A stretch of DNA of 64,000 nucleotides from Ruegeria sp. TM1040 (GTDB taxonomy: Bacteria; Pseudomonadota; Alphaproteobacteria; Rhodobacterales; Rhodobacteraceae): positions 2,007,501-2,071,500 of the forward strand of contig NC_008044.1 in the NCBI RefSeq assembly GCF_000014065.1. The letters run 5' to 3'. Shown one piece after another: positions 8,409 to 16,721 of the stretch. The position numbers were made by a program, and so were the translations under genes. The notes under the pieces were generated by a model. That model had not been told where the DNA came from. It ran no database searches and worked only from the letters and a program-made list of their open reading frames with translations. How positions within the stretch are numbered: the first letter of the stretch is position 1; each line of letters starts with the position of its first letter.

Positions 8409-8948
8409 ATGAAAATTGAACCGATTGGCCCGGATCGGGCCGTGCGTCTTGTTCCGCTGCTCGAGGATCTGCATGCGGTGCATGTCGCGCATCACAGGGA
8501 CCGATACACACCGAACCCTGATCCAGCGCATCTCTCAGTGTGGCTCTCGGAGTGGCTCGCAGAGCCCAATGTCCACGCGCTTGCGGCCATAAGCCCGCAG
8601 GAGGCGCTGATGGGCTATCTGATCTATGACATCGAAAAGCGCCCGGCCCTGCCCGTGCGCCCGGCTGAGACGCGTGCCATGCTGCATCACATCGCCGTCG
8701 CCGCGCCATTGCGCGGTATCGGTGTGGGCAAAGCCCTAATGACCCAGATGAAAGAAGACGCGCTGGCCAAGGGCGCGGATGTGATCGGCGTCACCTATGC
8801 GCCCTTCAACGCGGCCTCAGCCGCGCTGATGCGCCACTTTGGGCTGGAGCCGGTGATGACCATGGCAGAATGGCGCAGACCCTCTGATGAGGCCTCTCAG
8901 GAGCCCTCTCAGCCGACATCCGAGACATCGCCGCAGGAAGCGATATAG
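8409..8948 (+). CDS. GNAT family N-acetyltransferase
   Basis: This 179-aa acetyl-CoA-dependent transferase carries motif A (HIAVAAPLRGIGVGKALMTQ, about residues 98-117) and motif B (GVTYAPFNAASAALMRHFGL). The last 25 residues are a low-complexity Ser/Glu/Pro tail (SQEPSQPTSETSPQE), probably disordered. The ATG at 8409 follows the BI-1 terminator, so the gene has its own promoter. The acceptor substrate is unknown. Confidence 0.85.
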   Translation: MKIEPIGPDRAVRLVPLLEDLHAVHVAHHRDRYTPNPDPAHLSVWLSEWLAEPNVHALAAISPQEALMGYLIYDIEKRPALPVRPAETRAMLHHIAVAAPLRGIGVGKALMTQMKEDALAKGADVIGVTYAPFNAASAALMRHFGLEPVMTMAEWRRPSDEASQEPSQPTSETSPQEAI

Positions 8949-9049
8949 CCTGCTGAAAGTCGGGGTAAAACGCCCCAGACAGGGGAGATACGGGCGAGGA
9001 GGAGATACGGCAGAGGAGGACTGCGCCACGCGCTCCTCCTCCCCTTGGT

Positions 9050-9175
9050 TCAGAGTTGCGCCACCTCGACCGCGACCGGGGCCGGAAGGTTTACATCGGC
9101 CTTGCTATGATCGGTCAGGGCCACGGTTGCAGGCATAAGCAGCAACAGCGCAGACAATCCAAACAGTTTTTTCAT
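9050..9175 (-). CDS. Small exported protein, 41 aa
   Basis: This is an unrecognised short gene. Its translation MKKLFGLSALLLLMPATVAL followed by TDHSKADVNLPAPVAVEVAQL has a textbook signal peptide (KK, hydrophobic core, cleavage near VAL-TD), leaving a mature peptide of about 20 residues. AAGGGGTGG lies upstream of the ATG at 9175. A hairpin from GAGGAGGA and TCCTCCTC follows the stop. It stands alone between the acetyltransferase and rpmG. Function unknown; the signal peptide and ribosome site argue that it is real. Confidence 0.6.
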   Translation of the reverse strand: MKKLFGLSALLLLMPATVALTDHSKADVNLPAPVAVEVAQL

Positions 9176-9420
9176 GGCAAACCACCCCTTACACATATTC
9201 ACTCCACGCATCATGAATGCCGGGAGAATGCGGCAGAAATGTGCAATTCAAGGGGAGGCGGGGCTCATATATATCTTGTTTTTTAGATAAATGGATATGC
9301 CATCACGCAGCATGGGGTGCCCAGATGGCCTATCAAGATGCCTTTGGTTCTGGAGGGGGTGAGGCGCGCGGGCCTCGGCGTGGCGCGTTTTCAAAGACGT
9401 TTCAAAGACACTCCAACACG
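9176..9420. other. Gene-free stretch between small exported gene and rpmG terminator
   Basis: No convincing gene is visible. It should hold the minus-strand promoter of the 41-aa exported protein. A T-rich patch around 9271-9290 (TATCTTGTTTTTTAGATA) makes only a five-base stem. Confidence 0.4.
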
Positions 9421-9450
9421 AAAAAAGGCCGCGGCAGATGCGCGACCTTT
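9421..9450 (-). terminator. Rho-independent terminator of rpmG
   Basis: On the minus strand AAGGTCGCG pairs with CGCGGCCTT (one G-U) around a seven-base loop and is followed by TTTT, 34 bases after the rpmG stop. Confidence 0.8.
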
Positions 9451-9483
9451 TCAAAATCTGAGATCAGATCGACCTCGAAAGGC

Positions 9484-9651
9484 TTACTTGATTTTGCCTT
9501 CTTTGTACTCGACGTGCTTGCGCGCGACCGGGTCGTACTTACGAATGGTCATTTTCTCGGTCATCGTACGCGCGTTTTTCTTGGTCACGTAGAAGTGGCC
9601 CGTGCCCGCGGTCGAGTTCAGGCGGATTTTGATGGTCGTCGGCTTCGCCAT
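9484..9651 (-). CDS. rpmG: 50S ribosomal protein L33
   Basis: This 55-aa large-subunit protein is complete, beginning [20 protein letters not shown] and continuing [20 protein letters not shown] to the end EYKEGKIK. It is the cysteine-free type, which does not need zinc, as is usual in proteobacteria. It is a single-gene unit with its own terminator, between a small exported-protein gene and rnpB. Confidence 0.96.
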   Translation of the reverse strand: MAKPTTIKIRLNSTAGTGHFYVTKKNARTMTEKMTIRKYDPVARKHVEYKEGKIK

Positions 9652-9774
9652 TGTGCTTCTCCTGCGTCCGAAAAGGCAGGGGGCCTCTCGGGTCTAATTC
9701 CTATATGAGCGTGCGCTTTTACCTTTGTGGTGGCGAGTGTCAATAGGATTCGCCCGGCTAAATTGCAGCTCTTG

Positions 9775-9805
9775 TTAAAATCGCCTCTCTTGCGAGGGGG
9801 CGATA
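9775..9805 (-). terminator. Putative terminator of rnpB
   Basis: On the minus strand ATCGCC pairs with GGCGAT, with an inner CTC-GCAA-GAG tetraloop hairpin, and is followed by TTTTAAC. It lies about 30 bases after the RNase P RNA 3' end. A second palindrome, CGCCCCCTAGGGGCG, sits between the two. Confidence 0.6.
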
Positions 9806-9834
9806 CCGTCTCGCCCCTAGGGGGCGTGTTTTGC

Positions 9835-10257
9835 GCAGAGAGCCTATAAGCCGGATCTTGTTCCCCCTGCCCCAAAAGACAGGGTTCGATGACCATTCTT
9901 CTGGGATGCCCGTTGCCGGACATCTCTAGCTGCCAACCCGGCCTCTCTCGGGTGAAACATCCCTAGCGGCGGTTTCGGTTGCCCGACCTGCCCGCGCGGA
10001 GGCCCTATTTGGCATTGCTCCCGGTGGGGCTTGCCGTGCCACCCCTGTTGCCAGCGGTGCGGTGGGCTCTTACCCCACCGTTTCATCCTTACCCCGTCGC
10101 ATCCTTTGGCGAACCTCCAGAGCGGCGAGGCGGTCTCTTTTCTGTGGCGCTTTCCGTCAGGTTGCCCTGCCCGGGCGTTACCCGGCACCGTCGTTTCAGG
10201 GAGTCCGGACTTTCCTCGCGGGGGCAGATGCCCCAACGCGGCCATCCGGCTCTCTGC
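9835..10257 (-). ncRNA. rnpB: RNase P RNA, type A
   Basis: This is the catalytic RNA that matures tRNA 5' ends. On the minus strand the universal blocks appear in order: GAGGAAAGTCCGGACTCC near the 5' end, ACAGAAAA, then AGAATGGTCATC and ACAAGATCCGGCTTATAG near the 3' end. The P1 helix is visible as GCAGAGAGCC pairing with GGCTCTCTGC, which sets the limits at about 10257 and 9835 (roughly 423 nt, normal for alphaproteobacteria). The exact ends are inferred. Confidence 0.95.
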
Positions 10258-10302
10258 GCGGGGTCTGCCTACGCCTGCGCGCAGGGTGCGTCAAGATGCT
10301 AT

Positions 10303-10371
10303 GGGGTGAAGGGGCTTTGCCCCTCTGCGCGGGCGCGCATTCACCCCAGGATATTTGGCGCTAGAAGAAGA
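10303..10371 (-). repeat. 3'-end palindromic element, copy D
   Basis: Immediately after the amidase stop, read on the minus strand, come TTCTTCTAGC and CAAATATCCTGGGG. A nested hairpin follows: outer stem GGGGTGAA/TTCACCCC and inner stem GGGGC-AAA-GCCCC. The first part matches copies A and C closely; the hairpin sequence differs but its position is the same. Confidence 0.6.
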
Positions 10372-10372
10372 G

Positions 10373-11032
10373 CTACGAGAGAAGTGGCGCAATGTCCTCG
10401 CCGCAGAGGGGGCCGCGTGCCCAGGGGCGGTAGCGCAGGCGTACAGCCTGAAGAAGCGTGGCGTCGTCAACCTCGGCGGTGAAGCCACAGGCCTGCGCGG
10501 CCTTGCGCAAAGCCTCAGGCGTGGCGGCGGGCGCGGCAAGCGGCTGGCCATTGGGCCGCGCAAGACCAAGGGTGGCGAGCCGCTGCCAGTCGAAGCGCGG
10601 CCCCGGATCCCATTTGCGCCCCGGCGCCATGTCAGAGTGACCGATCACACCGGTGGCCGGGATGGTCCAGCGCGTCATGATCTGCGCCATGAGCGTCTCA
10701 AGCACGCACATCTGAGGCTCTGAAAACGGGTGGTCGCCGCGATTATCGAGCTCGATGCCGATCGAACGCGAGTTGATGTCCGAAAGTCCCGCCCATTCTC
10801 CTTGGCCCGCGTGCCAGGCGCGGTGGTCTTCTGCGACCATCTGCCAAAGACGGCCATCGCCGCCGATCAGATAATGCGCCGAGACCTCGAAGGCGGGATC
10901 ACAGAGCCGCTGGAGCGCGGCTTCGGCGCTTTCCATTGCCGTGTAGTGCAGAACAATGAGATGCGGCTGCAGCCCGTCCCTCCGGGCCCCGAAGTTGGGG
11001 CTCGGGTGCCAGATGGGGTCAGCAGAGACCAT
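10373..11032 (-). CDS. N-acetylmuramoyl-L-alanine amidase, AmpD/AmiD type
   Basis: This 219-aa zinc amidase cleaves the muramyl-peptide bond in peptidoglycan recycling. The amidase_2 domain covers about residues 5-150, with likely zinc ligands His29 (IVLHYTA), His132 (GHSDMAPGRKWDPG) and Asp142, and Lys140 matching the AmpD transition-state lysine. Residues 165-219 resemble a peptidoglycan-binding helix domain (ALRKAAQACGF), as in AmiD. No signal peptide is visible. It lies 9 bases after a lipoprotein gene, suggesting one envelope operon. Confidence 0.88.
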   Translation of the reverse strand: MVSADPIWHPSPNFGARRDGLQPHLIVLHYTAMESAEAALQRLCDPAFEVSAHYLIGGDGRLWQMVAEDHRAWHAGQGEWAGLSDINSRSIGIELDNRGDHPFSEPQMCVLETLMAQIMTRWTIPATGVIGHSDMAPGRKWDPGPRFDWQRLATLGLARPNGQPLAAPAATPEALRKAAQACGFTAEVDDATLLQAVRLRYRPWARGPLCGEDIAPLLS

Positions 11033-11041
11033 GGTAAGAGA

Positions 11042-11806
11042 TCAGTTGCCCGCCGCGCGAACGGCAGCCCGGAAGGGCGCGGGATCCCAGCCACAGGCGT
11101 AGCCATCACCATCGGGATCAAGCGCTTTGCGGTCCCGTTTGGGGCCACCCATCTCGAGGAACGCCGTCTGGGCGAGGTCTGCAGAGGGGTATTCGGCGCA
11201 GTTGCGGGCCGAGCGGGCCTGCAGATTGATCCCCGTGCGGCTGTAGATCCGCTGCCCGCGCGGGTTTGACGTCGAGAGGGCGTAGCGCACGATATTGGGG
11301 GCCAGATCCTCTGGACGGTCCGGCACAGCAGTTGGCGTCACCACCTGATATTGCGCGCGCTGGCGTGCGATACGCTCGGCGTCGCTTTCGATGGTTTGCC
11401 GGGCAGAGACCGCCTCAAAACTGTTCTCATCCGACAGGTTCGGGTTGCCCACCAGGGCAGGCGCGGGGTTGGAGGGGCTGGCCTCGAGCGGTGCGCGCCC
11501 CGAATTCTGCCCTGCCGCAGAGAGCGCAGCAGCGGTTTCACGCGCAATGTCGTCACTTGCAGATGCGGCAGCCCCTCCCGAGGGGCGAGGCTGCTGCCAG
11601 TTGGTATTGGTGGCGGTGCTCTCGTCCGAGATTTGGGTGGCAGGTACCAGCGGGTCGCCGTTCAGGGTACGCCCCGCCTCGACTTCGGGCGGCGCGTTGA
11701 AGGGGCTTGTTGCATCCCCCACCCCTGCTGCGCTGTCGGGCACTTGCGGGCTACAAGCCACAAGTGCAATCGCGCTGACCGCGACCAAGATTGCTGGAAC
11801 TCGCAT
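11042..11806 (-). CDS. Lipoprotein with Excalibur-like calcium-binding motif
   Basis: This 254-aa protein starts MRVPAILVAVSAIALVACSP, a signal peptide with lipobox LVAC. The middle is low-complexity Ala/Ser/Pro. The C-terminus (about residues 215-254) has cysteines in RNCAEYPSADLAQ and DPDGDGYACGWDPAPFR; the latter matches the Excalibur DxDxDGxxC motif. The open frame extends to 11875, but the lipobox fixes the start at 11806. It sits between gatA and the amidase and is probably cotranscribed with the latter. Confidence 0.8.
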   Translation of the reverse strand: MRVPAILVAVSAIALVACSPQVPDSAAGVGDATSPFNAPPEVEAGRTLNGDPLVPATQISDESTATNTNWQQPRPSGGAAASASDDIARETAAALSAAGQNSGRAPLEASPSNPAPALVGNPNLSDENSFEAVSARQTIESDAERIARQRAQYQVVTPTAVPDRPEDLAPNIVRYALSTSNPRGQRIYSRTGINLQARSARNCAEYPSADLAQTAFLEMGGPKRDRKALDPDGDGYACGWDPAPFRAAVRAAGN

Positions 11807-11846
11807 TGCTGCCACCTGTCTGCTCAGTCTTGCTTTGGAGGTCCTT

Positions 11847-13334
11847 TTACCACCACTGGGCGGGCTTGGCCACAAATCCGGCCGCTTGCTCCAGCGCGTA
11901 GGCGGTATTCAGAAGATCGCCCTCGTCCCATGGACGTCCGATCAATTGCAGACCGAGCGGCAGCCCCTGCGTGTCGACGCCGGTTGGCACCGAAATCCCG
12001 GGCAGGCCCGCTAGGTTCACGGTGACAGTGAAGACGTCGTTGAGGTACATCTTGACCGGATCTTCGTCGTTCATCTCGCCAAGGCCAAAAGCCGCGGAGG
12101 GCGTCGCCGGGGTCAGGATCGCGTCCACACCCGCAGCAAAGACATCTTCGAAATCCTTCTTGATCAAGGTGCGGACCTTGCGCGCGCGGTTGTAATAGGC
12201 GTCGTAGAACCCTGCCGACAGCACATAGGTGCCGACCATCACGCGGCGCTGCACCTCGTGGCCAAAGCCTTCGGCGCGAGTTTTCTCGTACATCTCGGTG
12301 ATGCCGTCCCCCTGCGCGAGCGTCGCGCGGTGGCCGTAGCGCACACCGTCGTACCGCGCCAGGTTCGAAGAGGCCTCAGCCGGGGCAATCACGTAATAGG
12401 CGGGCAGCGCGTATTTCGTGTGCGGCAGCGAGATGTCTACGATCTCAGCGCCCGCGGCCTTGAGCATCGCGGCGCCCTCATCCCAGAGCTTGGCGATCTC
12501 GGCGGGCATACCGTCCATGCGGTATTCGCGCGGGATGCCGATTTTCTTGCCTTTGATGTCGCCGGTCAGCATCGCCTCGAAGTTCGGCACCGCGAGGTCC
12601 ACAGAGGTCGAATCCTTCGCGTCATGGCCGCACATGGCCTCGAGCATGATGGCGGCGTCGCGCACATTCTTGGTCATCGGGCCAGCCTGATCGAGCGAGG
12701 AGGCAAAGGCCACGATGCCCCAGCGCGAGCAGCGCCCATAGGTGGGCTTGATGCCAACGGTGCCGGTGAAGGCCGCAGGCTGGCGGATCGAGCCGCCGGT
12801 GTCGGTGCCGGTGGCGGCAAGGCACAGGTCTGCCGCCACAGCCGCCGCCGAGCCACCAGAAGAGCCACCGGGCGTCAGCGGGGTTTCGTCCCCCTCGCGC
12901 CGCCATGGGCTGATGGCATTGCCATAGGCGGAGGTCTCGTTCGACGAGCCCATGGCAAATTCGTCCATATTGAGCTTGCCGAGCATCACCGCACCGGCGT
13001 CCTGCAGTTTCTGCGAGACGGTGGATTCATATTCGGGCTTGAAGCCCTTGAGGATGTTCGACGCCGCCTGGCTGTCGACGCCTTTGGTGCAGAAGAGGTC
13101 CTTCATGCCGATGGGCAGGCCGCACATGGCGGGCGCATCGCCCTCGGCAATCCGCGCGTCCGCCGCCTTCGCACGGTCCAGAGCGACGTCGGGGGTCTTA
13201 TGCACAAACGCGTTGAGCGCATCCGCGCCGTCGATGGCCTTGAGGCAGGCCTCGGTGAGTTCCACAGAGGTGGTGTCACCCTTGCGCAGCAGATCGCGGG
13301 CCTCTGCAAGGCCCAGTTTGTTCAGGTCAGACAT
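11847..13334 (-). CDS. gatA: Asp/Glu-tRNA amidotransferase subunit A
   Basis: GatA releases ammonia from glutamine so that GatB can convert Glu-tRNA(Gln) or Asp-tRNA(Asn) to the amide. The 495-aa length is normal. The amidase-signature Ser-cisSer-Lys triad is present: Lys78 in GMKDLF, the [14 protein letters not shown] block near 155-165, and Ser182 in [12 protein letters not shown]. It lies three bases after gatC. gatB is not in the window, which is common in this group. Confidence 0.96.
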   Translation of the reverse strand: MSDLNKLGLAEARDLLRKGDTTSVELTEACLKAIDGADALNAFVHKTPDVALDRAKAADARIAEGDAPAMCGLPIGMKDLFCTKGVDSQAASNILKGFKPEYESTVSQKLQDAGAVMLGKLNMDEFAMGSSNETSAYGNAISPWRREGDETPLTPGGSSGGSAAAVAADLCLAATGTDTGGSIRQPAAFTGTVGIKPTYGRCSRWGIVAFASSLDQAGPMTKNVRDAAIMLEAMCGHDAKDSTSVDLAVPNFEAMLTGDIKGKKIGIPREYRMDGMPAEIAKLWDEGAAMLKAAGAEIVDISLPHTKYALPAYYVIAPAEASSNLARYDGVRYGHRATLAQGDGITEMYEKTRAEGFGHEVQRRVMVGTYVLSAGFYDAYYNRARKVRTLIKKDFEDVFAAGVDAILTPATPSAAFGLGEMNDEDPVKMYLNDVFTVTVNLAGLPGISVPTGVDTQGLPLGLQLIGRPWDEGDLLNTAYALEQAAGFVAKPAQWW

Positions 13335-13337
13335 GTC

Positions 13338-13625
13338 TTACTCCACAACCTTGGGCACAGCAAAGAAGCCTTCGCGGGCATCTGGGGCATTGGCCAGCAC
13401 TTTGTCCTGCTGGTTGCCATCGGTGACCACATCCTCGCGGCGCTTGAGGCGCTGCGGGGTGACGGAGGTCATCGGCTCGACACCCTCGACATCTACTTCG
13501 TTCAGTTGCTCGATGAACCCGAGGATCGTGTTGAACTCCTCTGCCAGCGCAGGCAGAGCGTCCTCTTCGACCTTGATCCGGGCCAGTTTGGCCACTTTCG
13601 CGGCTGTGCTTTGGTCAATCGACAT
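13338..13625 (-). CDS. gatC: Asp/Glu-tRNA amidotransferase subunit C
   Basis: This 95-aa GatC wraps between GatA and GatB and stabilises the complex. It starts MSIDQSTAAKVAKLARIKVE, contains ILGFIEQLNEVDVEGVEPMT and ends with VLANAPDAREGFFAVPKVVE, all family landmarks. ATG 13625 is preferred over an adjacent in-frame start at 13628. It is the first gene of the gatCA operon. Confidence 0.95.
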   Translation of the reverse strand: MSIDQSTAAKVAKLARIKVEEDALPALAEEFNTILGFIEQLNEVDVEGVEPMTSVTPQRLKRREDVVTDGNQQDKVLANAPDAREGFFAVPKVVE

Positions 13626-14036
13626 CAATAACCCTCATCTCGTCTTGTCCACGCGTTTACCGCTCGCGCCAGCGCGCCGCAAGCCTGCCTTGGGATTTCT
13701 CCGCCAGCAGATGAAAAACGCCGCATCAAAGCGCCCCGCAGGCCGCAGACCCCAAGGCGCATGAAAGCCCAGAGTGACGTTTCGAGCTGTTTCGCATCGG
13801 GCTTTGCCCGATGCGACCCGCGCAGACAGCAAAGCTGTCCGCGCGCCAGCCTCAATTGGTCAAGCCTCGCAACCGATAAAACGGGCTCGCCCCGGACCCA
13901 AGCGCGGGCGCCCTCCTCCCGTTCTTCGGCATTTCTATCAAGGGCTTGCAGAGATGCATGGATTTTCTTGAATGTCGTGATAAGGGTGGATCAGGACTCA
14001 CTCCACTCATTGCAGACACAACGCGGGGAATGGCGC
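13626..14036. other. Intergenic region with double-hairpin repeat
   Basis: This divergent gap between gatC and the UPF0173 gene must contain both promoters. No credible gene is seen: open frames here have no family character or ribosome site. It carries copy 1 of the double-hairpin repeat (13793-13844), listed separately. Confidence 0.5.
13793..13844 (-). repeat. Double-hairpin intergenic repeat, copy 1
   Basis: CGCATCGGGC-TTT-GCCCGATGCG (13793-13815) is a perfect ten-base hairpin; GCGCAGACAGC-AAA-GCTGTCCGCGC (13820-13844) is an 11-base hairpin with one mismatch. Read on the minus strand, the order is GC-rich hairpin, GGGTCGC junction, second hairpin ending GCGAAAC, the same as copies 2 and 3. 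Confidence 0.75.
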
Positions 14037-14729
14037 ATGAAACTGATCTGGCTCGGTCATGGCGGCTTTCGTCTGGAAACAGGCGAGACCACCCTTCTTA
14101 TCGACCCTTGGCTCACCGGCAATCCGATGCTCGAAGACAGTCAACATGACGCGGCAACCCAAGGGGCCACCCATATCCTGTTGACCCATGCGCATTTTGA
14201 TCATGTGGCGGATGTGCTGGAGCTGGCAAAACACCTCTCGGTGCCGATCGTTGGCCAATATGACCTGATGGGATATTGGGGCGAAACCGAAGGCGTGCAG
14301 ACCGTGGGCTTCAACAAGGGCGGCACTGTCACGGTCGGGGACACGCGCGTCTCAATGGTGCCGGCCTCCCATTCCAACACGTTTTCCACCCGCGACGGGC
14401 TGCGCACTGCGGGCAGCGAAGTGGGCTACATGATCCGGGCAGAAGGGAAGACGCTCTATGTGTCGGGCGACACCGACATCATGGCCGACATGGACTGGAT
14501 GGGGGACTACTACAAACCCGAGATCGGCATTCTGTCGGCGGGGGGGCATTTCACCATGGATATGAAGGCCGCCGCCTATGCCGCGCAACGCTATTTTGCC
14601 TTTAAAACGGTCATCCCCTGCCACTACCGAACATTTCCATTGCTGGAACAGAGCGCACAAGACTTGATTGATGGGCTTCCCGGCGTCAACGTCATCGAGC
14701 CACAGATTATGAAAGACATCGAACTCTAA
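14037..14729 (+). CDS. Metal-dependent hydrolase, UPF0173 (metallo-beta-lactamase fold)
   Basis: This 230-aa protein of the MBL superfamily has motif 1 at the N-terminus (WLGHGGFRLE), the HAHFDH metal motif (LLTHAHFDHVADVLE), VPASHSN, SGDTD and a terminal CHYRTFP histidine. This matches the YtkL/UPF0173 hydrolases, whose substrate is not established. ATG 14037 begins MKLIWLGHGG; an upstream in-frame extension is not protein-like. The last base overlaps the start of the M24 gene (TAATG), so the two are translationally coupled. Confidence 0.88.
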   Translation: MKLIWLGHGGFRLETGETTLLIDPWLTGNPMLEDSQHDAATQGATHILLTHAHFDHVADVLELAKHLSVPIVGQYDLMGYWGETEGVQTVGFNKGGTVTVGDTRVSMVPASHSNTFSTRDGLRTAGSEVGYMIRAEGKTLYVSGDTDIMADMDWMGDYYKPEIGILSAGGHFTMDMKAAAYAAQRYFAFKTVIPCHYRTFPLLEQSAQDLIDGLPGVNVIEPQIMKDIEL

Positions 14730-15898
14730 TGCCTGCCAACGATTTTACCACAACCGAATACGCCCGCAGACTGGAAAAGACCCGCCGCGCCATGGCCGCA
14801 AAGGGTCTTAAAACACTGGTGATCTGCGATCCCTCGAACATGGCATGGCTCACCGGATATGACGGCTGGAGCTTCTATGTGCCTCAGGCCGTGATTCTCC
14901 ATGAGGACGGCATGCCCATGTGGTGGGGCCGCACCCAGGACAAACCCGGTGCGGCGCTTACGACCTGGCTTGAGGCGGATCATCTCTTTGACTGGCCCGA
15001 AGAACACGTCCAGCACCCGGATCACCACCCGTTTGACTCGCTGGTGGATCTACTGCGGGAATTTGGCTGGACCGAGGCCATTGGCGTCGAAATGGACAAC
15101 TACTATTACTCGGCGCGCAGCCACGAGATCCTCGAGACCGCCTTTGGTCGCGATGCTTTTGCCGATGCTACCGGCCTTGTGAACTGGCAGCGCGCCGTCA
15201 AGAGCGAGCAGGAACTGCAGCTGATGCAAGCCGCTGGTAAGCTCTCGGCGCATATGCACGGGGTACTGCGCGCGGAATTCAACGAAGGCATCGCCAAGAA
15301 CGCGCTGGTGGCGCGGGTGCAGGCCGCAGGTATCGAAGGGCTGCCGCTTCTGGCGGGCGACTATCCGGCAATCTCGCCGATTGCGCCCTCGGGGATCGAG
15401 GCCTCAGCCTCGCATATCACCTGGAACGACCGCCCCCTGGCCCCCGGCGAGGCAACCTATTTCGAAATCTCGGGATGTGTGCGCCGCTATCACTGCCCGA
15501 TCAGCCGCACGCTGTTCCTCGGGAGCCCGCCCGAAGACATCCGCCGTGGTGAAAACGCGATCCTGCAGGCCATCGAGGACACCTTTGCCGTCGCCAAACC
15601 CGGTGTCACCTGCGAAGAGGTTGCGGCCTGCGTCTATGAGAGCTTTGGTCGCGCGGGCTACATCAAGGGCAACCGCACCGGGTATCCCGTGGGCCTCAGC
15701 TATCCGCCGGACTGGGGCGAGCGCACCATGTCACTGCGTCCGGGTGACACTACCAAGCTTGAGGAAAACATGACCTTCCACCTGATGCCGGGTCTCTGGA
15801 CACCCGATTGGGGCATGGCCATCACCGAGACCTTCGTGGTGACCCCCAATGGCGGTGAGCCTCTGGCGGATGTCCCGCGTGAAATCGTGGTGAAATAA
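14729..15898 (+). CDS. doeA: Ectoine hydrolase-like M24 family protein
   Basis: This 389-aa creatinase/aminopeptidase-P-fold protein matches, from memory of the family, ectoine hydrolase (DoeA/EutD), which opens the ectoine ring to N-acetyl-diaminobutyrate. The supporting motifs are DPSNMAWLTGYDGWSFYV, IGVEMDNYYYSARS, GLVNWQRAVKS, GCVRRYHCPISRT and NRTGYPVGLSYPPDWGERTM. Against a full catabolic role, the usual partners (doeB, eutABC, transporter) are absent and its only neighbour is the UPF0173 hydrolase. It could be a paralogue acting on another N-acyl substrate. Confidence 0.68.
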   Translation: MPANDFTTTEYARRLEKTRRAMAAKGLKTLVICDPSNMAWLTGYDGWSFYVPQAVILHEDGMPMWWGRTQDKPGAALTTWLEADHLFDWPEEHVQHPDHHPFDSLVDLLREFGWTEAIGVEMDNYYYSARSHEILETAFGRDAFADATGLVNWQRAVKSEQELQLMQAAGKLSAHMHGVLRAEFNEGIAKNALVARVQAAGIEGLPLLAGDYPAISPIAPSGIEASASHITWNDRPLAPGEATYFEISGCVRRYHCPISRTLFLGSPPEDIRRGENAILQAIEDTFAVAKPGVTCEEVAACVYESFGRAGYIKGNRTGYPVGLSYPPDWGERTMSLRPGDTTKLEENMTFHLMPGLWTPDWGMAITETFVVTPNGGEPLADVPREIVVK

Positions 15899-15991
15899 TT
15901 CGTCGCTTTCACCAGTCGGTTACACTGACAGGCGGGTGATCTCCCGCCCGTCAGCGTTGTTTATAAAAAACCACACTTCCCGTTGGGCCAA

Positions 15992-16049
15992 GCGCCGCGC
16001 GCCCAAAGGGCGCGCGGCGCGGGTCGCTTTGGGCACAGCACAAAGCGAC
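15992..16049 (+). repeat. Double-hairpin intergenic repeat, copy 2
   Basis: A perfect 13-base stem starting GCGCCGCGCG, with loop AAA (15992-16020), is followed by GGGTCGC and a second stem GTCGCTTTG/CAAAGCGAC (16023-16049). It lies between the convergent M24 and tag genes. Confidence 0.8.
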
Positions 16050-16118
16050 ACCCTCAAATGACACCCTCGACGTGTCTCTAATCCCTTGGCTTCAAACCGC
16101 AGGAGTTCGGCGTGCTGA

Positions 16119-16721
16119 TCAGACCGGTTTGGCAAAACCCTGACGAGCTGCGGCCGCGATCGGGCGGCAATAGCAGCCCTCCGCGTGGTCATTCACCAGC
16201 CCCATGGCCTGCATGAAGGCAAAACAGGTCGTAGGTCCGACAAATTTCCAGCCGCGCGTCTTCAGCTCTTTTGACAGGGCCACCGATTCAGGACAGGTCG
16301 AGACCGTCTGCGGCTCGGGTGGGGTCTCCACCTCGTAACGCCAGAAAAACGCCGCGAGCGCGCCCTCGCTTTGCTCCATCTCCACCGCACGCGCTGCGTT
16401 GTTGATCACCGCCTCGATCTTGCCGCGATGACGAATGATCCCCGCATCTTGCAGCAGCGCCGCGACCTTTTCAGGTCCGTAGGCCGCCATCGCGTGATAG
16501 TCGAAACCATCAAAGGCAGCGCGAAAATTCTCGCGCTTGGCTAGGATCGTGCGCCAGCTCAGCCCAGATTGGAAACTCTCAAGGCAGATCTTTTCAAAGA
16601 GCCGCCGGTCATCCCCCACGGGGAAACCCCACTCTGTGTCATGGTAGGCGTCAAACTCCGGGGCCGAGGCAGACCAGGCGCAGCGCGTGCGGCCATCCCC
16701 GCCTGTAACAACGCGGCTCAT
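16119..16721 (-). CDS. tag: DNA-3-methyladenine glycosylase I
   Basis: This base-excision enzyme removes 3-methyladenine from alkylated DNA. The 200-aa protein has the Tag zinc-snap ligands: Cys14 (RTRCAWS), His27 (YHDTEWG), and the late His and Cys in NDHAEGCYC. WRTILAKRENFRAAFDGFD and FVGPTTCFAFMQAMGLVNDH are strongly conserved blocks. Its start overlaps the yciI stop by four bases (ATGA), so it is the last gene of a tetR-yciI-tag unit. Confidence 0.95.
   Translation of the reverse strand: MSRVVTGGDGRTRCAWSASAPEFDAYHDTEWGFPVGDDRRLFEKICLESFQSGLSWRTILAKRENFRAAFDGFDYHAMAAYGPEKVAALLQDAGIIRHRGKIEAVINNAARAVEMEQSEGALAAFFWRYEVETPPEPQTVSTCPESVALSKELKTRGWKFVGPTTCFAFMQAMGLVNDHAEGCYCRPIAAAARQGFAKPV

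Noticed and set aside
13625-13855. 76-codon minus-strand frame upstream of gatC
   Set aside because: Cys/Arg-rich, no ribosome site, overlaps the double-hairpin repeat.
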